This document shows positions 60,041 to 64,000 of a DNA stretch of 64,000 nt, piece after piece. Every line of letters begins with the position of its first letter. Position 1 is the first letter of the stretch. The notes under the pieces were generated by a model. That model was not told the origin of the DNA, made no database searches, and saw only the letters and a program-made list of their open reading frames with translations. Source of the stretch: Glandiceps talaboti. Its lineage: Eukaryota > Hemichordata > Enteropneusta > Spengelidae. The stretch is taken from NCBI RefSeq assembly GCF_964340395.1, contig NC_135554.1, positions 5,916,475 to 5,980,474 of the forward strand, written 5' to 3'. The translations under genes and the position numbers were made by a program.

Positions 60041-62517
60041 CTGAAAATTGGTCAAAGATCAAATTAATACGAGTAACACTAGAAAATTACATTTATTTTG
60101 TCACAGTGTAAAGGAAATAAATATATACTTTTACACACCTACATCTTCATATATAGAAATTCTTTAATGACTGTCAAATATTGTTGTTTTGACATCATCC
60201 TTTCAGAAAAATGGCACACAATCACACAATGTCTGTAAACATTGACGATAGTGTATGATCGTACAGTGATCATATGAACCCTATGATGGCAGTTGGCTTG
60301 AATCCACCGTCCCTATAGTTCTCACTTGAGTTATCTGACTTCATTTTGATTTACCCTCTCTGTAAACGAGTGGTAAACGTATGTTAACTTTCTTACCTTA
60401 CCTGACAACTTGTCAAATGTTACAACGATTTATATAGTGTGTTGCTAAGTAGAACCCAACAATTTTAGAGATATATAAAAGAATCTGGTAAACATAACAC
60501 AGTTGAAAATGTAATAAATGAATATGACCTTCACGTTTAACCTCTTTGCACGTCACGGTTAAAAGTGGGAGTAACATTTCCTAAAGTGACCTATATTTAC
60601 CAGACTACCAGTATCCGACTAATGTATTAAATGTATGTGATGGTGATATGTCACCCGTTTCAAACCATGTATAATTAGTACCAATGCCGATATAATGACT
60701 ACCCCTATGAAATGGGAAACAAGTACAAACATGATTTCAGAAATATCACATCAATACTTCGATGACACATATGGCAGTTTGATTGACCCGTGTACAAACA
60801 GAGGTAAAAGTATGTTTGACGAAGTGCCAACATTAAGACACTTTGATAGCACATGACAACTGTATAGTGGATATCAAACTGCTGGATACATGTATAGTGA
60901 TGGATTTGGTATAATAACGTATACATATATATCACTGTGTGAAAAGGGCTGAATCCATCATGGATTCCTTTAGATTCTATGCTGGATACTGTAAGAATCC
61001 AGCAGAATCCTGTGGTATATGTTATGGATTCTGTAGAGAATCCATCAACTATCCAATGGTGGATTCCCTTGGATATGGAACATTTAGAATCCATTGTTCT
61101 ATCCAGTACTGGATTCTGCTGGATTCCGAAGAAAGTCATGAATGAATATAAATGGAGGTCAATCCTTAAAATCAATATTAAATTAATGAATATTCATATC
61201 TAAATGAGAATCCTTCTCAATATCCACTACTGGATTCTGGCAATTAAATATTATCCCTATATTCATCAATATTCATATTAAGAGTCTCATTTCTGTCATG
61301 GATGGCAAGGGGTCTCTTTCATGGTTATGTGCATAGGCACGTCTGCTTGACATTTGAATGATAAAATATTGGGTTCATTCTCACTCTTCTTTAGATCTAG
61401 TTTTTATCACCATATTCTTTCCAAATGGTAATCAATGACAGCGAGTTCCTTTATCCTACAGGTAACTCTTTTACAACTATTTTATTCTCTGTATGTTTGT
61501 AGCTCACACTCAATGCAATCAACTATAACAACACTCACACAATATCACAAATTTACAAAAACTTGATAAACACAGGTAAGTTAAATTGAATTATATTTAT
61601 TACAAAAAAATTAAAAATAGCAAAAGACATTACACAATCAAAAGAGCTCGACCAATTTTTTTTCATCATTCCATTGTATTTAAACCTTGTACTTGACATT
61701 TCGCAATATTTATAATTCTGAACAAAATACCTCAACATGCCTCACCCCGCTCGTACTCAAAGCAGTCCCGGTATGATCACTGACTAGTCGTGCTTGAATA
61801 CAGAGTAATCTGGGACTCGATTCTGACAATTGTCCCTACTATTTGTTTAGAGTCAAGTCAGCAATATAGACTCGTGCACCGCCTATCATATGTAAGCAGG
61901 GCTAACCACTGGCATGACCAGAGAGAACCATTGCGGATTTATATGTAAAACGGGGAAAGATACGAAAAACATAATGCAAAGTTGTAATTATTTTAATTAT
62001 TTTTACTTGCCAAATATTTGCATTTTGGAAATGGCAAGACACGTTCATGTCTTTTTTTATATTGCTTGTTTGACGTCAATAGTGTCTTTTGAAAAGTGGC
62101 AGTTTACTTAAAGTCTTGTGGACTGATTTCCAATATGGTGTCAGTCATAATGCTCATTAACATATTAATCTTTTTTACAAATTACAAAAAAAAAATCATC
62201 AAAAATAGAAAAGAAGACGTGCTGACTTGAAATGAACAAATCTGAGTAAGCTACCCTCTGTGCATCAACACACCAGTTATCAAAGCAATCTGACAAGTAG
62301 TATTTGAGGAGATGATGAAAATATCATTTTTGAAAAAAAATCATAAAAAATTAAAAAAGCACAGATCAACTTGGCATGAACAAATCTGAATAGCCTCATC
62401 CCAGGGAACATGCACACCAAATATCGAAGTATTCTGGCCGTTACTGTCGGAGAAGATGGTGAAAATAAAAAAAGTTGACGGACACCTATGATTCACCTAT
62501 ACGTCTATACTCTATAC
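60041..62517. other. Upstream region of the MAM gene without recognised exon
   Basis: I looked for a signal-peptide exon or earlier MAM exons on the minus strand and saw none. The stretch 60950-61240 is filled with GGATTC/GAATCC motifs, and 61780-61850 holds a short dispersed repeat. Confidence 0.4.
60950..61240. repeat. Cluster of GGATTC/GAATCC motifs with inverted symmetry
   Basis: About a dozen GGATTC or GAATCC hexamers occur in under 300 bp. AGAATCCAGCAGAATCC near 61005 is inverted as GGATTCTGCTGGATTC near 61113, giving a hairpin. It looks like an eroded palindromic or tandem element. The ORFs on both strands result from the symmetry. Confidence 0.5.
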
Positions 62518-62805
62518 TCAGGCATGACTAACTAGAGCGATGGGATACGGCCTCGAAGGCCTTTCTCTCGTTGAAGTTCCAACATATGTTCGCCTTTTCA
62601 TTAACTTTGAAGTTTTTGGACACTTTTTCAAACGTGCATTCAGTCTGTCTATAATGGCATTTAATTCACGTGTACGCCATTTCGGCAGCCACACATTCAC
62701 TGTACCATCCTCCTCTACTTCTTCATCGCTCATCAGTTCAGCTCTAACGTCCTTCCACACAGTCCTTTCCTCCTCAATCAGTTTTGCCTCTCGTCTTTTC
62801 ATCAT
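62518..62805 (-). CDS. Unassigned exon-like ORF with acidic-basic composition
   Basis: 95 codons open directly after an acceptor-like caaacag (AG at 62806-62807) and end at TGA 62518-62520. The protein begins MMKRREAKLIEEERTVW and has LMSDEEVEEDG, WLPKWRTRELNAIIDRL and a basic Lys/Arg-rich end. I have seen this kind of MSDEE/PxWR segment in predicted invertebrate proteins, often near mobile-element genes, but I cannot name the family. It may be the last exon of a gene lying to the right, or a fragment of a transposon-derived gene. There is no link to the MAM gene. Confidence 0.35.
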   Translation of the reverse strand: MMKRREAKLIEEERTVWKDVRAELMSDEEVEEDGTVNVWLPKWRTRELNAIIDRLNARLKKCPKTSKLMKRRTYVGTSTRERPSRPYPIALVSHA

Positions 62806-62820
62806 CTGTTTGAAAAGATA

Positions 62821-64000
62821 ATGTTTTAGTGAGTTACAAGTTCATTAAAATGAAAAATACTTCACACACAAGACAGAGCTTACTATCAACATAGTCAAAA
62901 TTCTAAGCTGCTTTAACTGAAAAAGAAAGTTATCTTGATTTTTTAAGATGACGTGGCTCATCATCATGATTGATATATTAAATACCAGTCAAAGAACTGA
63001 ATCATTACAATCTTTGAAAATCAAGATAAATATCAATTTGATTACTTTATTTGTATATTGAGAGCATTTGGTATAGTTTAGATTACTAATATTGTTATCA
63101 GAAATAAATATTAATAGTGGTATTAATAGTGATAATTGATATTGCCCTTTAGTGTGATTAGCGGTATTTTTTCGTATGTATATATACAAACTTCTGGTGA
63201 TTGAATAAGGCAAAGGCACAGTCAACAATAGAAAAGACACATGGTCATCTTGAGTAGAGAGAGAAAGAGCAACCCGACATATAAAGAGGAATATGGCTAA
63301 TCTTTGCAAATGTGGGAAATTCAAACTGCTGTACACAGCACAAGCTTCTGGTTATTGTTTTCAGTATTTTTTCTGTACTCTGAGAAATACTCGGGTCATG
63401 AAGCACATATTTGTGTATGTCATAGCACAGGGACCTGCGACCATGTAACTGATTGATTGTTTATTTTTCTGTGGCGAAATGAATCTTACCTTGTATATGA
63501 TATTGATAAAGTAACTCATTGATTTGTGACGATATAAACCTTGTGGTAAAATGTGGCGAAACTTTTTTTTCATTTTCTCTCTTTCAACTGTATATCTCTT
63601 TACTGCCTAAATAAAGACATATTGTCCATTATCTTCCTCTTATCTAAATCCAACCCCAATCTCATAAATACCTACAAATGGGTTGCTGTGAAAATATGCT
63701 TTATCAAAGTTTATGTACCTACACAGGGTTTTGTTCTCATGATTTTCTGTATTTCTAATATTATTTCTTTACATTTCAAATAAAGTTATGATTATTCTTT
63801 CCTCTTACTGTTTTTTTCATCTTTCCTATCATGCAATGTCTTATCAGAGATTATCAGCTTTACATTAATTAGTGGCTTGTTTATCCAGTACAAACTCACT
63901 GGTTATTTGCCCAATTATCGCATTATGCATTGAGTGTAAACATCCACACAAAATAAGATTTCATCACAAAAAATAATCATTCAATCAATTAAATGATAAA
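62821..64000. other. Non-coding stretch to the right edge
   Basis: AT-rich, with only short frames lacking splice signals or recognisable content. Confidence 0.4.

Noticed and set aside
60705-61175. 156-codon minus-strand frame
   Set aside because: Covers the GGATTC motif field; codons repeat with the motif and no domain or splice support exists.

Overview
The window is animal nuclear DNA. It has AT-rich sequence, split genes with GT/AG introns and conserved phases, many microsatellites, and LINE, LTR and foldback elements. Class C GPCR and multi-MAM receptor genes together with an L2/CR1-type LINE point to a marine invertebrate. A hemichordate, another invertebrate deuterostome or a lophotrochozoan would all fit, and I cannot fix the species from sequence alone.

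Layout, left to right. 1-791 (minus) is one open exon of a leucine-rich, F-box-like protein running off the left edge. 3069-4056 is a Harbinger-like non-autonomous DNA transposon. 4635-8116 (minus) is a broken copy of the last four exons of a MAM-domain receptor. 8.5-11.2 kb holds an LTR-element remnant with an intact 273-codon envelope-like ORF. About 12.6-16.3 kb is an apparently intact L2/CR1-like LINE (1046 codons). 17569-18030 (plus) is a small secreted Frizzled-type cysteine-rich-domain protein. 18.2-19.5 kb is made of repeats.

21946-37866 (minus) is a complete GABA-B-receptor-like gene. I could join 17 exons in phase into an 807-residue reading frame: signal peptide, Venus-flytrap domain, seven membrane segments and a short tail. 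It is bracketed by two ~1.9 kb direct repeats (20.44-22.34 and 37.63-39.54 kb). Each repeat carries one last exon and one first exon of this gene type, so broken neighbours lie on both sides (20438-20677 and 39130-39243). This is the footprint of a former tandem array.

41468-60040 (minus) is a single-pass MAM receptor gene with at least five MAM domains, a transmembrane exon and a short cytoplasmic tail. Its N-terminal end lies beyond what I can identify. Its third visible exon is one base out of frame. A 5'-truncated, nearly identical LINE copy sits in one intron. A 2.6 kb nested foldback element, predicted to fold as a branched three-stem structure, sits in another. 60-64 kb has no recognised gene apart from one unassigned exon-like ORF at 62518-62805.

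The receptors would act at the cell surface: the GABA-B-like protein in G-protein signalling, the MAM protein in adhesion or recognition, and the CRD protein as a possible Wnt binder. Nothing shows that they work together. The main theme of the window is segmental duplication with decay of the copies, and heavy colonisation by several families of transposons and foldback repeats.
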